Shown here piece after piece: positions 6,515 to 14,972 of a stretch of 17,186 nt of DNA; position 1 is the first letter of the stretch, and every line of letters begins with the position of its first letter. The position numbers and the translations under genes are program-made. This stretch comes from an uncultured Clostridia bacterium. GTDB taxonomy: Bacteria; Bacillota; Clostridia; TANB77; CAG-508. Under the pieces are notes generated by a model that was not told the origin of the DNA, searched no databases, and saw nothing but the letters and a program-made list of their open reading frames with translations. The stretch lies in contig CAORJJ010000042.1 of assembly GCA_948517135.1 (NCBI GenBank), positions 1 to 17,186 on the forward strand, written 5' to 3'.

Positions 6515-7309
6515 TTATAAAAGATTCTTGCTCTGAATTACACCTTCACTTATATTATTCTTGTCTGAAGTTGCATTTGGATTTATAGGTGACAACTTGA
6601 TAAAGAAATGTTCCTTATCAAAATACTTCTGAAGACTCTCGATATCAAAATCACTTTCATCTACAAGAGTCATGTTCAACGTAGTTTTGAGATTGGAACC
6701 TGTTCTGATTTGTCCCAACTCTGGAATTGTCATCTTCCTTTTAAGGGGAATAAGCCAATTGCGATGTTCTTCATCAAATGAATGAAGTGAAATCTGCAAG
6801 GTAATATTTCCTTTTATCCAGGAAAAATCGCTTTCACAAATTCCAATAGTGGAAATATAGTGATGAACATTTGGAAACATCTCATCAATAATACCCACTG
6901 CCTTTTTCACTGCATTGAGGTTCAAAAACGGTTCACCCATTCGAGTGTAGTTTATTTTAAACTCCTTAGCATTGGCAGGAGAATATTCAGGGTTCTTTTC
7001 CAAAATAAACTTCACCTGTGCCACAATCTCTTCAGCAGATAATACTCTCCACCTCGGAAGCTGCCCAGTAGCACAAAATTTACATCCAACAGGACACCCT
7101 GACATACAAGATACTCCAATCATCCATCTTTCTGTACGATCTGCAATATCATAGCTTTTCAAAGCATTCTGTTTAGCTCCTATTGCATCCTTGGTATAGT
7201 ATGGAAGAAATGTATCTGTTACTTCTACTGGATATCCGTCCTCTGTCAGTAAAGAATACACTTTTCCATTTGCAAAAGACCGGCTTTTGTTTTCACGCAA
7301 CATTTTCAT
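6515..7309 (-). CDS. RlmN/Cfr-like radical SAM enzyme body lacking the N-terminal domain and the C-terminal cysteine tail
   Basis: This 264-residue protein is clearly of the RlmN/Cfr family: cluster cysteines C72, C76, C79 followed by 'ATG' ('CPVGCKFCATG'), the 'AEEIVAQV' helix, 'RMGEPFLNLNAV' with GEP at 125-127, 'LQISLHS', and 'SPINP' at 240-244. It ends only 20 residues after SPINP, before the segment that in RlmN leads to the catalytic AACGQL cysteine. It also lacks the ~100-residue N-terminal helical domain used for RNA recognition; only a beta-strand region precedes the cluster. RlmN's resolving cysteine C118 aligns with G65, while an extra C68 lies nearby. The missing tail appears to be the peptide encoded at 5235-5360. 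The start at 7309 is chosen over TTG at 7315 because AGGAGG lies 9 bases from the ATG. It probably modifies something other than 23S rRNA or tRNA. Confidence 0.9.
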   Translation of the reverse strand: MKMLRENKSRSFANGKVYSLLTEDGYPVEVTDTFLPYYTKDAIGAKQNALKSYDIADRTERWMIGVSCMSGCPVGCKFCATGQLPRWRVLSAEEIVAQVKFILEKNPEYSPANAKEFKINYTRMGEPFLNLNAVKKAVGIIDEMFPNVHHYISTIGICESDFSWIKGNITLQISLHSFDEEHRNWLIPLKRKMTIPELGQIRTGSNLKTTLNMTLVDESDFDIESLQKYFDKEHFFIKLSPINPNATSDKNNISEGVIQSKNLL

Positions 7310-7335
7310 ATTCAATTACCTCCTAATGTCAGCCT

Positions 7336-7352
7336 GTATGATTTATTCATAC
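7336..7352. promoter_or_regulatory. Inverted repeat overlapping the cluster promoter
   Basis: A perfect GTATGA / TCATAC repeat with a 5-base centre. It overlaps the proposed -10 of the cluster promoter, which fits a repressor-type operator better than a terminator, since no T run follows. Binding factor unknown. Confidence 0.4.
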
Positions 7353-7374
7353 ATTTTCTATCACTGTGTCTGAA
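7346..7374 (-). promoter_or_regulatory. Candidate promoter of the radical SAM/peptide cluster
   Basis: On the minus strand: TTCAGA (7369-7374), a 17-base spacer and TATGAA (7346-7351), about 37 bases ahead of the ATG at 7309. No terminator is visible after clpC, so read-through from clpC is also possible. Confidence 0.45.
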
Positions 7375-7379
7375 ATATA

Positions 7380-9815
7380 TTAACATAATTTGTTGCATTT
7401 GTCAATAAATACCTTTTCACTATCTGCTATTAAAAAACTTTTTTCATTTTTCTTTATATTTTGATTTAAAATTTCATCAGCCAATAAATCTTCTAAATAA
7501 TTCTGCATTGCTCTTCTTATTGGTCTTGCACCAAATTCTTTATTATACCCTTTATCTATAATAAGTTCTTTTACAGAGTCATCTATTTCCAAATAATATT
7601 CTTGTGTTCCGAGTCTTTTCAATACTTTTTCTAACATTATATCTACAATTTTCTTTATTTCTTTTCTTTCTAGTTTATGGAAAATTACAATTTCATCTAT
7701 TCTATTTATAAATTCTGGCTTCAATTCTTTTTTTAATTCATTCATAACAGATTTTTTTATATCAATATATTGTAACTCTTCATCATTATTCGAAAATCCT
7801 AATTTTTTATTTTCAACAATTAATCTCGCCCCAATATTCGATGTCATTATAATTATTGAATTTTTGAAACTAACTCTTCTTCCCTGACTATCTGTCAAAA
7901 TTCCATCTTCTAAAATCTGAAGTAATAAATTTAAAACATCTGGATGAGCTTTTTCAATTTCATCAAAAAGTATTACTGAATATGGTTTTAATCTCACTTT
8001 TTCTGTAAATTCATTTGAATCATCATAACCTACATATCCTGGCGGTGAACCTATCAATTTTGAAACAGATGAACTTTCCATATATTCAGACATATCTAAT
8101 CTTATCATTGAATTTTCATTTCCAAATAAGCTTTCTGCTAAAGCTTTTGATAGTTCTGTTTTTCCAACACCAGTAGGTCCTAAAAAGAAAAATGAACCTA
8201 TTGGTCTATTTGGGTCTTTCAACCCAACTCTACTTCTCCTTATTGCTTTTGAAATAATTTTTATAGCTTCATTTTGTCCTACAACTTTTTTAGATAAATT
8301 ATTTTCTAATTCTTTTAACTTTTCATTTTCACTTTCAGAAATTTTATAAACTGGTATTCCAGTCCATTTTGATATTATTAATTCTATATCTGATTTAGTT
8401 ATTGTTATTACTTTTTTATTTTTTATATCATTCCACTTTTCAGTTTCTTTTTCTAAATTGTCCAATAGTTCAAGTTCCCTATCTCTCAAATTTGCCGCTT
8501 TTTCGTATTCCTGATTATCTATTGCACATTCTTTTAAATTATTTATTTCATCTAATTCCTTTTTTGTTTTCTTTAGTTCTGATGGTTCAATAAATGATTT
8601 CAATTTTACTTTAGAAGATGCTTCATCAATCAAATCTATTGCTTTATCTGGAAGAAATCTATCATTTATATATCTATTTGAAAGCTCAACTGACGATATA
8701 ATTGCGCTATCAGTTATTTTTACTTGATGATGTTCTTCATATTTATTCTTAATTCCATTTAAAATTTTTATTGAATTTTCTATGCTAGGTTCTTCTATAT
8801 AAATTGGTTGAAATCTTCTTTCTAAAGCTTGATCTTTTTCAATATATTTTCTATACTCTTTTAATGTTGTAGCACCAATAAGCTGTATTTCTCCTCTAGC
8901 AAGCATTGGTTTTAAAATATTTGCAGCATCAATCGCACCTTCAGCAGCGCCTGCACCAACAATTGTATGAATTTCATCTATAAACAAAATTATATCTTTC
9001 ATCTTTTTGGCTTCTGCTAAACATTTTTTTACTCTTTCTTCAAAATCACCTCTATATTTTGCGCCAGCAACTAATGATGGAATATCTAATGTTATAACTC
9101 TCTTATTCTTTAAATTTTCTGGTATACAATTATTTACTATCTTTTGTGCTAATCCTTCTATTACAGCTGTTTTACCAACTCCTGGTTCTCCTATTAAACA
9201 TGGATTATTTTTTGTCCTTCTTGATAAAACCTCAATAATTCTATCTGTTTCATCACTTCTTCCAATAACAGGATCCAATTTTCCCTCTTTAGCCTGTTTT
9301 GTTAAATCACTTCCAAATTGATTTAAAAATTGTATATTATTATGACTTTTTTCTTCTTTTGTACTTTTAGTATCTGTATCATAATCATTTAAAATATTAG
9401 CAATATCTGTATATATTTTGTCTACTTTAATATTTAATGCTTCTAGAATTCTTACTGCAATACATTCACTTTCTTTTAAAAGACCTATTAACATATGTTC
9501 TGTTCCTATAAAATTAGTTCCAAGTCTTTTGGCTTCTAAATAAGCATTTTCTAATATTTTCTTGGTTCTAGGTGTAAATCCTAAAACTGAAAAGTCGTCT
9601 TTTATTTTTCCTCCAATTAAAGATTCAATTTCGTCTAATATATCTTCTGGAGTTATATTTTGTTTTGCCAATGCTTTTCCAGCTATTCCATTACTTTCAC
9701 ATACTAATCCATACAAAATATGTTCTGTTCCAATATAACTGTGTCCTAAATCTATTGCAAGCTCATTTGATATAGACAAAACTCTTTCTCCACATTTTGT
9801 AAATTTGTAAACCAT
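7380..9815 (-). CDS. clpC: ClpC-type AAA+ unfoldase, ClpP partner
   Basis: This 811-residue protein has the full ClpC plan: two Clp_N repeats (about 1-145), first AAA+ module with Walker A GEPGVGKT at 209-216 and Walker B 'LFIDEIH' around 277-283, a middle segment with a UVR-like 'EYEKAANLRDRE' at 436-446, second AAA+ module with Walker A GPTGVGKT at 546-553, and a C-terminal D2-small domain. The 'KKLGF' loop after the second Walker region is the ClpP-docking tripeptide, so it should feed substrates into ClpP for protein quality control and regulated proteolysis. AGGAGG precedes the ATG. In Bacillus the gene follows ctsR-mcsA-mcsB; here none of these is adjacent and no CtsR-like heptad repeat is seen upstream. 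The hairpin at 9878-9912 separates it from the kinase gene, so it likely has its own promoter in the 60 bases before the start. Confidence 0.96.
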   Translation of the reverse strand: MVYKFTKCGERVLSISNELAIDLGHSYIGTEHILYGLVCESNGIAGKALAKQNITPEDILDEIESLIGGKIKDDFSVLGFTPRTKKILENAYLEAKRLGTNFIGTEHMLIGLLKESECIAVRILEALNIKVDKIYTDIANILNDYDTDTKSTKEEKSHNNIQFLNQFGSDLTKQAKEGKLDPVIGRSDETDRIIEVLSRRTKNNPCLIGEPGVGKTAVIEGLAQKIVNNCIPENLKNKRVITLDIPSLVAGAKYRGDFEERVKKCLAEAKKMKDIILFIDEIHTIVGAGAAEGAIDAANILKPMLARGEIQLIGATTLKEYRKYIEKDQALERRFQPIYIEEPSIENSIKILNGIKNKYEEHHQVKITDSAIISSVELSNRYINDRFLPDKAIDLIDEASSKVKLKSFIEPSELKKTKKELDEINNLKECAIDNQEYEKAANLRDRELELLDNLEKETEKWNDIKNKKVITITKSDIELIISKWTGIPVYKISESENEKLKELENNLSKKVVGQNEAIKIISKAIRRSRVGLKDPNRPIGSFFFLGPTGVGKTELSKALAESLFGNENSMIRLDMSEYMESSSVSKLIGSPPGYVGYDDSNEFTEKVRLKPYSVILFDEIEKAHPDVLNLLLQILEDGILTDSQGRRVSFKNSIIIMTSNIGARLIVENKKLGFSNNDEELQYIDIKKSVMNELKKELKPEFINRIDEIVIFHKLERKEIKKIVDIMLEKVLKRLGTQEYYLEIDDSVKELIIDKGYNKEFGARPIRRAMQNYLEDLLADEILNQNIKKNEKSFLIADSEKVFIDKCNKLC

Positions 9816-9877
9816 ATAACAACCTCCTGGTAAATCTTACTAATAATATACACATCTTATTTTACTTTTAAACCAAA

Positions 9878-9912
9878 AAATGAAATTTAAGGATTGTCCT
9901 TAAATTTCATTT
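9878..9912 (-). terminator. Terminator after the sensor kinase gene
   Basis: A 16-base perfect stem with a 3-base loop; its right arm includes the kinase stop codon. The inner arms are TGAAATTTAAGGA (9881-9893) and TCCTTAAATTTCA (9897-9909). On the minus strand it is followed by TTTTTTGG. It ends the two-component operon before clpC. Confidence 0.88.
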
Positions 9913-11242
9913 ATCTTGGTAATTTTATAGTAAAAATTGTTCCTTTCGGATTGTTATGAGAAGCTTTTATTGTTCCATTATGAGCAGATACAATAAAACT
10001 TGCTATTGATAGACCTAGTCCACTTCCTCCAGTTTCTCTATTTCTATCTTTATTTTCTCTGTAAAATCTTTCAAAAATTCTTTTTAAACCTTCATCACTA
10101 ACACCTATTCCAGTATCAGCAACCTCAATAATACATTTATTATCTTTCAATTCTGTTTTTATCTCAATAGTATCACCTTGCAGAGTATATTTAATTGCAT
10201 TATCTAACAATATAATAATTAATTGATATATTTTACTAGTATCTAATTCAATATCCATATTATAGTTCAAATTTAATATTATCTTCTTTTCTTCAAATTC
10301 AGCAATTTCTGAATATGGCAAAACAAGATTTTTAATAAATTCATCTATATTTACACTTTCCTTTTGCAATAATATTTTATTAGAATCAGCTCTTGAAAGT
10401 AACATTAAATCTTTTATTAATTTACTTAGTCTTTTAGTTTCATTTAATGTAAGCATTATATCTTCAGATTTATCTATAATTTTTTTATTTGGTTCTTGTA
10501 ATAACAATTCTTGTTTAGCTTGTATTATTGTAAGTGGAGTCCTTAGTTCGTGAGAAACATTTTGTACAAATTCCATTTGCCTTATCATATTATCTTTAAG
10601 TGGTTTCAATGTTTTTTGTGATAATACATAACTTGCAATAGTTGAAAGAATTATTCCTAAAAACACGGATACACTAATTATTGAAAAATAATTAGATACT
10701 AAACTTTTCTCACTATCAACATTTATTAAAAGTTGAATATATCTATTATCTTGGTCATCTTTTCTATCATAAAAAAGATTTAAAGCCTTATATGAATATT
10801 TTCCATCTAATGTTACATCATAAATTTTATCTAAGTGTTTTTGATAAAATGGAATTTCATTTATATAATTAGATAATTTTCCTAAATCATCATTATTTAA
10901 AATTTCATTTTTTGTATCTCTAATTATTACTATAATATTAGGATTTACTACTTTTTTTACTAAAACTTCCTCTTTATATTGATCTATTGTACTTTGAATC
11001 CAATCTTTTCTTACATAACCATTAAAAAGTGATGGGCTTAATATTAAATTGATTTTTTCTTCATTAAGCTGTAAAATTTGATTCTTACTTTCAATTAACG
11101 CTAAATTTGCATTTTTATAAGTAGTCATTTTAACCATTAAAAAAATAAATATTCCAAATATCACAAAAATAATTGTAAATCCTATTATGTTATAAATGAC
11201 ATGTTTTACTAGCCTATTTTTTAACTCACTTTGTTCTTCCAT
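9911..11242 (-). CDS. Two-component sensor histidine kinase (OmpR-partner type)
   Basis: A 443-residue membrane kinase. Membrane helix 1 covers about 15-38 and helix 2 about 188-207, enclosing an extracytoplasmic sensor domain of ~145 residues with no recognised fold. HAMP is short or absent. The phosphoacceptor is H231 in 'FVQNVSHELRTPLT'. The ATPase domain shows the N box ('LLDNAIKYT'), G1 box ('VADTGIGVSDEG'), F box ('FERFYR') and G2 box ('GGSGLGLSI'). It starts 3 bases after the response regulator stop, so the two are co-translated partners. The signal is unknown; proximity to two Mg transporter genes hints at divalent cation or envelope sensing, but that is inference only. Confidence 0.93.
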   Translation of the reverse strand: MEEQSELKNRLVKHVIYNIIGFTIIFVIFGIFIFLMVKMTTYKNANLALIESKNQILQLNEEKINLILSPSLFNGYVRKDWIQSTIDQYKEEVLVKKVVNPNIIVIIRDTKNEILNNDDLGKLSNYINEIPFYQKHLDKIYDVTLDGKYSYKALNLFYDRKDDQDNRYIQLLINVDSEKSLVSNYFSIISVSVFLGIILSTIASYVLSQKTLKPLKDNMIRQMEFVQNVSHELRTPLTIIQAKQELLLQEPNKKIIDKSEDIMLTLNETKRLSKLIKDLMLLSRADSNKILLQKESVNIDEFIKNLVLPYSEIAEFEEKKIILNLNYNMDIELDTSKIYQLIIILLDNAIKYTLQGDTIEIKTELKDNKCIIEVADTGIGVSDEGLKRIFERFYRENKDRNRETGGSGLGLSIASFIVSAHNGTIKASHNNPKGTIFTIKLPR

Positions 11243-11245
11243 ATT

Positions 11246-11914
11246 TTACTCTGACCAGATATAACCCACTCCACGAATAGTTTTAAAGTATTTGTCATAT
11301 CCGATTTTTTTCAATTCCTTTCTTAAACCACTTGCATATACTTCAATAACATTTGTTGTAGTTTCACTATTAAATCCCCAAATTTTATCAAAAATTTGGT
11401 CTTTTGTAATTATAGTATTTTTCGAATTTATTAAATATTCTAAAACATCAAATTGTTTTCCTTGTAGTATTATTTCTTTTCCATCAGCTTCTACTTTTCT
11501 ACTATTTAAGTCCAATTTTAAAGTTTTAAATTCAATAACATTTTCTTGATAATTTCCTGTTACTCTTCTAATTAGAGCTTCAACTCTCGCCACTAATTCT
11601 TCCCTATTAAATGGTTTTACCATATAATCATCTGCACCATATCTAAATCCTTTTACTTTATCTCCAATCTCATCTTTGGCTGTTAATATTAGTACTGGTG
11701 TATATATTTTTTCGCTACGTAGCTTATTTAAAACATCATATCCATTTAAAATTGGCATCATTAAATCTAATATTATAGCATCATATATTTCTTGCTTTGC
11801 ATATAAAATTCCTTCTTCACCATCATATGCATGATCAATATCATATTTTTCTCCCAAACATTGCTCTATTGTTTTAGCAAGAATTTTATCATCTTCAACT
11901 ATAAGAATTCTCAT
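11246..11914 (-). CDS. OmpR/PhoB-family response regulator
   Basis: A 222-residue regulator with a receiver domain (about 1-115) and a winged-helix DNA-binding domain (about 125-222). The receiver shows the acidic pair D8-D9, phosphoacceptor D50 in 'ILDLMMP', the 'LTAKDE' Thr, and the conserved Lys in 'VKPFN'. The output domain ends with 'FKTIRGVGYIW', typical of the OmpR/PhoB wing. It is followed directly by its kinase gene. The start lies 54 bases after the stop of the second mgtE gene with no terminator between, so read-through from the mgtE operon is possible as well as a local promoter. No target site could be identified. Confidence 0.95.
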   Translation of the reverse strand: MRILIVEDDKILAKTIEQCLGEKYDIDHAYDGEEGILYAKQEIYDAIILDLMMPILNGYDVLNKLRSEKIYTPVLILTAKDEIGDKVKGFRYGADDYMVKPFNREELVARVEALIRRVTGNYQENVIEFKTLKLDLNSRKVEADGKEIILQGKQFDVLEYLINSKNTIITKDQIFDKIWGFNSETTTNVIEVYASGLRKELKKIGYDKYFKTIRGVGYIWSE

Positions 11915-11968
11915 CTATTATCACTTCCTATTTTTATATACTATTATCATATAAAACTTAAAATAATA

Positions 11969-13315
11969 TTAAATTTGAAATGCTGATGATACAATTGAAA
12001 AGAATATTAACACTGTAGTTGCATCTACTACTGTTGTAAGTAAAGGAGCTGCCATAATTGCAGGATCCATTTTTAATTTTTTAGCAGCAATTGGTAAAAG
12101 ACAACCTAATATTTTTGAAACAATAATTGTACAAATCATTGTGCTAGACACAACTAATGCAATTTTTAATTCTCCATATTGAAGTGTAATTCTAAAAGTA
12201 TTTACTATTGCAAGAACAATACCAACTAAAAGTGCAACTCTTAATTCTTTCCAAACTGCTTTAATCCAATCTTTTGTACTAATTTCATCTGTTGCTAAAC
12301 CTCTTATTATAAGTGTTGAACTTTGAGCTCCACAATTTCCACCAGTTCCCATAAGCATAGGTATAAATGATACTAATATTGGAAGAGTTGCAATTGAAGT
12401 TTCAAAATGTTCTATTATTGCTCCAGTTATCATTGCTGAAATCATTAATACTAATAACCAAACAATTCTATTTTTTGCATGTGAAAATACACTTGTTTTA
12501 AAATATGAATCTTCTGTTGGAGACATAGCTGCCATTAATTCAAAGTCTTCTGATGCTTCTTCTTGCATAACATCAATAGCATCATCTATTGTTATAATTC
12601 CTACTAATCTATTTTCTTTATCTACTACTGGAACAGCAACAACATCATATTTATCAAATAATTTTACTACTTCTTCTTGATCATCTAAAGTTTGTGCTTT
12701 TATGATATTAGTTTCCATTATGTCTTTAACTTTTTCATCTCTATCTGCAACTAAAAGTGATTTTATATCAACAACACCTAACAACTTTCTATCAACAGAA
12801 AGTACATAACATTTGTAAATAGTCTCTGATTTTAATCCTTTTTTCTTTATTCTTTGAAAAGCATCATCTACTGTCATATTTTCCTTAAAATCCATAAATT
12901 CTGTTGTCATTATTGTTCCTGCTGTATCATCTGGATATTTTAAAAGTTCATTTATTATTTTTCTATCTTCTGATTTTGTATTTGCTAAAATACGTTTTAC
13001 TACATTTGATGGCATTTCTTCTATTAAATCTGTTGCATCATCCATATATATTTCGTTCATTACATTTTTTATTTCTTTATCTGTTAAACAATTTATTAAT
13101 CTTTCTTCATCATCTGAATCTAATTCTATGAATACTTTTGCTGCTTTTTCTTTTGGCAAAAGTCTATAAACCATTATTATTTTTTCTTCATCTAAGTCTT
13201 TAAAAATCATAGGAAAGTCAGCTTCATTTATAGTATCAAGAAATTCACGTAATTGCTTGATTTTTTTATACTCAATTAAATCTATTACTTCTTCTATTAT
13301 TTTTTCATCTTTCAT
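11969..13315 (-). CDS. mgtE: MgtE-type magnesium transporter, second tandem copy
   Basis: A 448-residue MgtE: N-terminal helical MgtE_N domain (about 1-130), two CBS domains (about 130-250), connecting helix, and five membrane helices (about 285-448). The pore signature is present: 'SFIPMLMGTGGNCGAQ' in the second membrane region and the Mg-coordinating aspartate D431 in 'TTVVDATTVLIFF', equivalent to D432 of the Thermus protein. MgtE is a Mg2+-selective channel closed by cytosolic Mg2+ bound between its N and CBS domains. It starts 18 bases after the other copy ends and has the same domain layout, with long shared stretches such as 'RLINCLTDKEIKNVMNEI'; a gene duplication. The copies differ at the pore signature (G here, D in the other) and in the membrane half. 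Confidence 0.95.
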   Translation of the reverse strand: MKDEKIIEEVIDLIEYKKIKQLREFLDTINEADFPMIFKDLDEEKIIMVYRLLPKEKAAKVFIELDSDDEERLINCLTDKEIKNVMNEIYMDDATDLIEEMPSNVVKRILANTKSEDRKIINELLKYPDDTAGTIMTTEFMDFKENMTVDDAFQRIKKKGLKSETIYKCYVLSVDRKLLGVVDIKSLLVADRDEKVKDIMETNIIKAQTLDDQEEVVKLFDKYDVVAVPVVDKENRLVGIITIDDAIDVMQEEASEDFELMAAMSPTEDSYFKTSVFSHAKNRIVWLLVLMISAMITGAIIEHFETSIATLPILVSFIPMLMGTGGNCGAQSSTLIIRGLATDEISTKDWIKAVWKELRVALLVGIVLAIVNTFRITLQYGELKIALVVSSTMICTIIVSKILGCLLPIAAKKLKMDPAIMAAPLLTTVVDATTVLIFFSIVSSAFQI

Positions 13316-13333
13316 AAAACTTTTCCTCCTATA

Positions 13334-14683
13334 CTATATTTTTAAAATTAAACTTGCAAGTGTAAAAAATACTGTAACTGAAAATATATCAACAATTGTT
13401 GTAATTATTGGTGATGCCATTAATGCAGGATCTAATTTTACTTTTTTGGCAATAATTGGCAAAATTCCTCCAATTAACTTTGCTGCAAGTACAACAAGTA
13501 CTAGTGTAATAGCTACAACAATAGCAATTAAAAAATTTTGATACTGTATTGCAACTCTTATTCCATTTACAATTCCTAAAATAACACCAACCATTAATGC
13601 AACTCTCATTTCTTTCCAAATAACTTTTAATAAGTCTTTTGAACTTATTTCATCTGTTGCTAACCCCCTTATTATAAGAGTAGAAGTTTGAGAACCACAA
13701 TTTCCACCAGTATCCATAAGCATTGGCATAAAAGCTACTAATATGGGAAGTGCAGATATTGCACTTTCAAAATATGTTGTTATAGTTCCTGTTATTGTTG
13801 CAGAAAGCATTAAGAGCAATAACCATAATATTCTAGATTTTGCATGTGATACTACACTTGTTTTAAAATATGAATCATCTGTTGTAGATGTAATACCAGC
13901 CATTAATTCAAAGTCCTCTGAGGTTTCTTCTTGCATAACATCAATAGCATCATCAATCGTTATAATCCCTACTAATCTATTTTCTTTATCTACTACTGGT
14001 ATTGCAACCAAATCATATTTATCAAACATTTTTGAAACTTCTTCTTGATCTTCAAGTGTTTGAACTTCGATAACATTTGTATCCATTATTTCTTTTACTA
14101 ATTGATTTGTCTCTGCAACTAAAAGATCTTTTATATCTAAAACTCCAAGCAATTTTCTATCTGTTGCTAAAACATAACAATTATATACAGTTTCTTTTTG
14201 AAGCCCTTTTTGTTTTATTACTTCAAAAGCTTTTTCTACTGTCATATTTTCTTTTAAATCTATAAATTCTGTTGTCATAAGACTTCCTGCGGTATCATCT
14301 GGATATTTTAAAAGTTCATTTATTATTTTTCTATCCTCAAGCTTTGTATTAGCAAGAATTCTTTTTACAACATTTGATGGCATTTCTTCTATTAAATCAA
14401 CTGCATCATCCATAAAAATTTCATTCATTACATTTTTTATTTCTTTATCTGTTAAGCAATTTATTAATCTTTCCTGATCATCATGCTCTAGCTCTACAAA
14501 TACCTCTGCTGCCTTTTCTTTTGATAAAAGTCTATAAACCATTATTATTTTTTCATCATCTATATTTTCTAAAATACTCGGGAAATCAGCACTATTTATG
14601 TTTTCTAAATATTTTCGTAAATCACTTATTCTTTTATTTTCAATAAAATTAGTTACATCTTCTATTATTTTTTCTTCTTCCAT
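13334..14683 (-). CDS. mgtE: MgtE-type magnesium transporter, first tandem copy
   Basis: A 449-residue MgtE with the full domain set: MgtE_N (about 1-130), tandem CBS (about 131-250), plug helix, and five membrane helices (about 285-449). The pore signature reads 'AFMPMLMDTGGNCGSQ' (D324 where the tandem copy has Gly) and D432 in 'TTIVDIFSVTVFF' sits at the position of the Thermus Mg-site residue. AGGAGGG ahead of the ATG supports the start. It is the first gene after a strong promoter at 14778-14805, with a ~90-base leader in which I see no M-box-like Mg riboswitch. The N-terminal halves of the two copies are much more alike than the membrane halves. Two copies may allow dosage, mixed dimers or different gating. 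Confidence 0.95.
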   Translation of the reverse strand: MEEEKIIEDVTNFIENKRISDLRKYLENINSADFPSILENIDDEKIIMVYRLLSKEKAAEVFVELEHDDQERLINCLTDKEIKNVMNEIFMDDAVDLIEEMPSNVVKRILANTKLEDRKIINELLKYPDDTAGSLMTTEFIDLKENMTVEKAFEVIKQKGLQKETVYNCYVLATDRKLLGVLDIKDLLVAETNQLVKEIMDTNVIEVQTLEDQEEVSKMFDKYDLVAIPVVDKENRLVGIITIDDAIDVMQEETSEDFELMAGITSTTDDSYFKTSVVSHAKSRILWLLLLMLSATITGTITTYFESAISALPILVAFMPMLMDTGGNCGSQTSTLIIRGLATDEISSKDLLKVIWKEMRVALMVGVILGIVNGIRVAIQYQNFLIAIVVAITLVLVVLAAKLIGGILPIIAKKVKLDPALMASPIITTIVDIFSVTVFFTLASLILKI

Positions 14684-14777
14684 GTAATTTCCCTCCTATT
14701 CTTTATTTTCTAAGTTATTAATATATTATTATGCAATAAGTTTAAAAGTTAATTATGTAAATTTATCAAACATATTT

Positions 14778-14805
14778 ATTATACCATATCCATATTAAAA
14801 GTCAA
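14778..14805 (-). promoter_or_regulatory. Strong promoter of the mgtE operon
   Basis: On the minus strand: TTGACT (14800-14805), a 16-base spacer and TATAAT (14778-14783) preceded by TGG (extended -10). The leader to the first mgtE start is about 85-90 bases. Confidence 0.8.
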
Positions 14806-14943
14806 TATTAGTCCAAAAAAGTTGAAAAAATTTGTTTTTCTAATTCTTTTTGTTTTTATTTCTATATATCTTCTTTTTTCTCTTATTTTCTTTATTTTTT
14901 ATACAATTAGTTTTTTGTGCAGTATATTTATATATATAGAAAT

Positions 14944-14972
14944 TTGATTTTTATGTTAACATATGTTATAAT
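14944..14972 (+). promoter_or_regulatory. Promoter of the lipoprotein genes with overlapping palindrome
   Basis: TTGATT (14944-14949), a 17-base spacer and TATAAT (14967-14972) with TG one base upstream. A perfect 12-base palindrome TAACATATGTTA (14957-14968) overlaps the spacer and the -10, a position suited to a repressor. Confidence 0.78.

Noticed and set aside
6515..6560. Simple frameshift having cut the tail from the RlmN-like gene
   Set aside because: No frame after the stop encodes the AACGQL segment before the next gene begins; the tail lies over 1.1 kb away with its own start, ribosome binding site and stop.
9829..9880. CtsR or other heat-shock operator before clpC
   Set aside because: No tandem GGTCAAA-like heptads or CIRCE-type repeat could be found by eye.
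14684..14777. Possible M-box magnesium riboswitch in the mgtE leader
   Set aside because: The leader is only about 90 bases, very AT-rich, and lacks the conserved GC-rich stems of the M-box.
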